Source: Protula sp. h YS-2021
Lineage: Eukaryota; Annelida; Polychaeta; Sabellida; Serpulidae
Direction: 5' to 3'
Assembly: GCA_949752745.1 (NCBI GenBank)
Contig: OX457031.1
Coordinates: 18,653,424-18,717,423, forward strand
Length of the DNA stretch: 64,000 bases
Position numbers and translations under genes: made by a program. Shown in pieces: positions 63,912 to 64,000 of the stretch. Every line of letters starts with the position of its first letter. Within the stretch, counting starts at the first letter, position 1. The notes beneath the pieces were generated by a model. That model ran no database searches. It saw nothing but the letters and a program-made list of their open reading frames with translations, and was not told the origin of the DNA.

Positions 63912-64000
63912 CTCTTATCGGCAGATTTGGACTGCGATCGCTATGACTTAAAGCACGATGCGTTGCTATGGTCACCGGAGGCGGCGCAACTTTACCGTGA
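63912..64000 (+). CDS. Histidine acid phosphatase, exon 5 (partial)
   Basis: 29 codons and two bases, cut by the window edge: LLSADLDCDRYDLKHDALLW then SPEAAQLYR. It joins exon 4 in phase 0 and fits the family's conserved N/D-C-x-R-Y/F region, where the Cys is usually in a disulfide. With the earlier exons this gives 184 residues. The C-terminal half, with the HD proton-donor motif and any membrane anchor, lies outside the window, so lysosomal and secreted forms cannot be told apart. Confidence 0.85.

Overview
This window is animal genomic DNA, most likely from a marine invertebrate; a mollusc or another lophotrochozoan is only a guess. It is AT-rich, its one recognisable host gene has GT-AG introns, and it carries a typical metazoan mix of mobile elements (Mutator-like, Tc1, pogo-like, DIRS-like and CR1/L2-like LINE remnants) with much simple-sequence DNA. 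No bacterial-type operon, CRISPR array, rRNA or convincing tRNA was found.

The only host gene I can support is at the right edge on the + strand: four exons, all in phase 0, of a secreted or lysosomal histidine acid phosphatase (signal peptide, then RHGDRSP). The gene runs off the window after 184 codons. A long near-perfect hairpin lies about 270 bases upstream of its start codon.

Layout. 1-2432 is a 30-bp minisatellite. 2574-7450 holds two related families of short non-autonomous elements rich in gacgtc/aacgtc, plus simple repeats. 9036-10728 is a decayed DIRS-like reverse transcriptase/RNase H fragment, interrupted by a 185-bp foldback MITE and bracketed by a direct repeat. 11640-12150 is purine-rich degenerate repeat. 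20.6-26.3 kb is a nest of elements: a 175-bp pogo-like MITE, a degenerate array, a 558-bp inverted-repeat element, a CR1/L2-like LINE 3' remnant, and a complete but dead 2.18-kb Mutator-like element with terminal inverted repeats and a 9-bp target-site duplication. 29.6-31.3 kb holds an inverted-repeat C/G-rich element and a second copy of the first MITE family. 34.3-34.9 kb is a 17/18-bp minisatellite. 36.7-43.3 kb carries several microsatellites. 45-46.8 kb has a second copy of the other MITE family and a broken Tc1 transposase on the - strand. 47.9-57.9 kb is AT-rich with almost nothing recognisable.

Most long open frames here come from simple repeats or chance and are not annotated as genes. 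I see no undescribed multi-gene system. The most unusual signals are a 27-28 bp core shared by two otherwise different MITE families, a LINE-like 25-bp fragment inside the Mutator-like element, loss of both catalytic aspartates in that element, and the hairpin upstream of the phosphatase gene.
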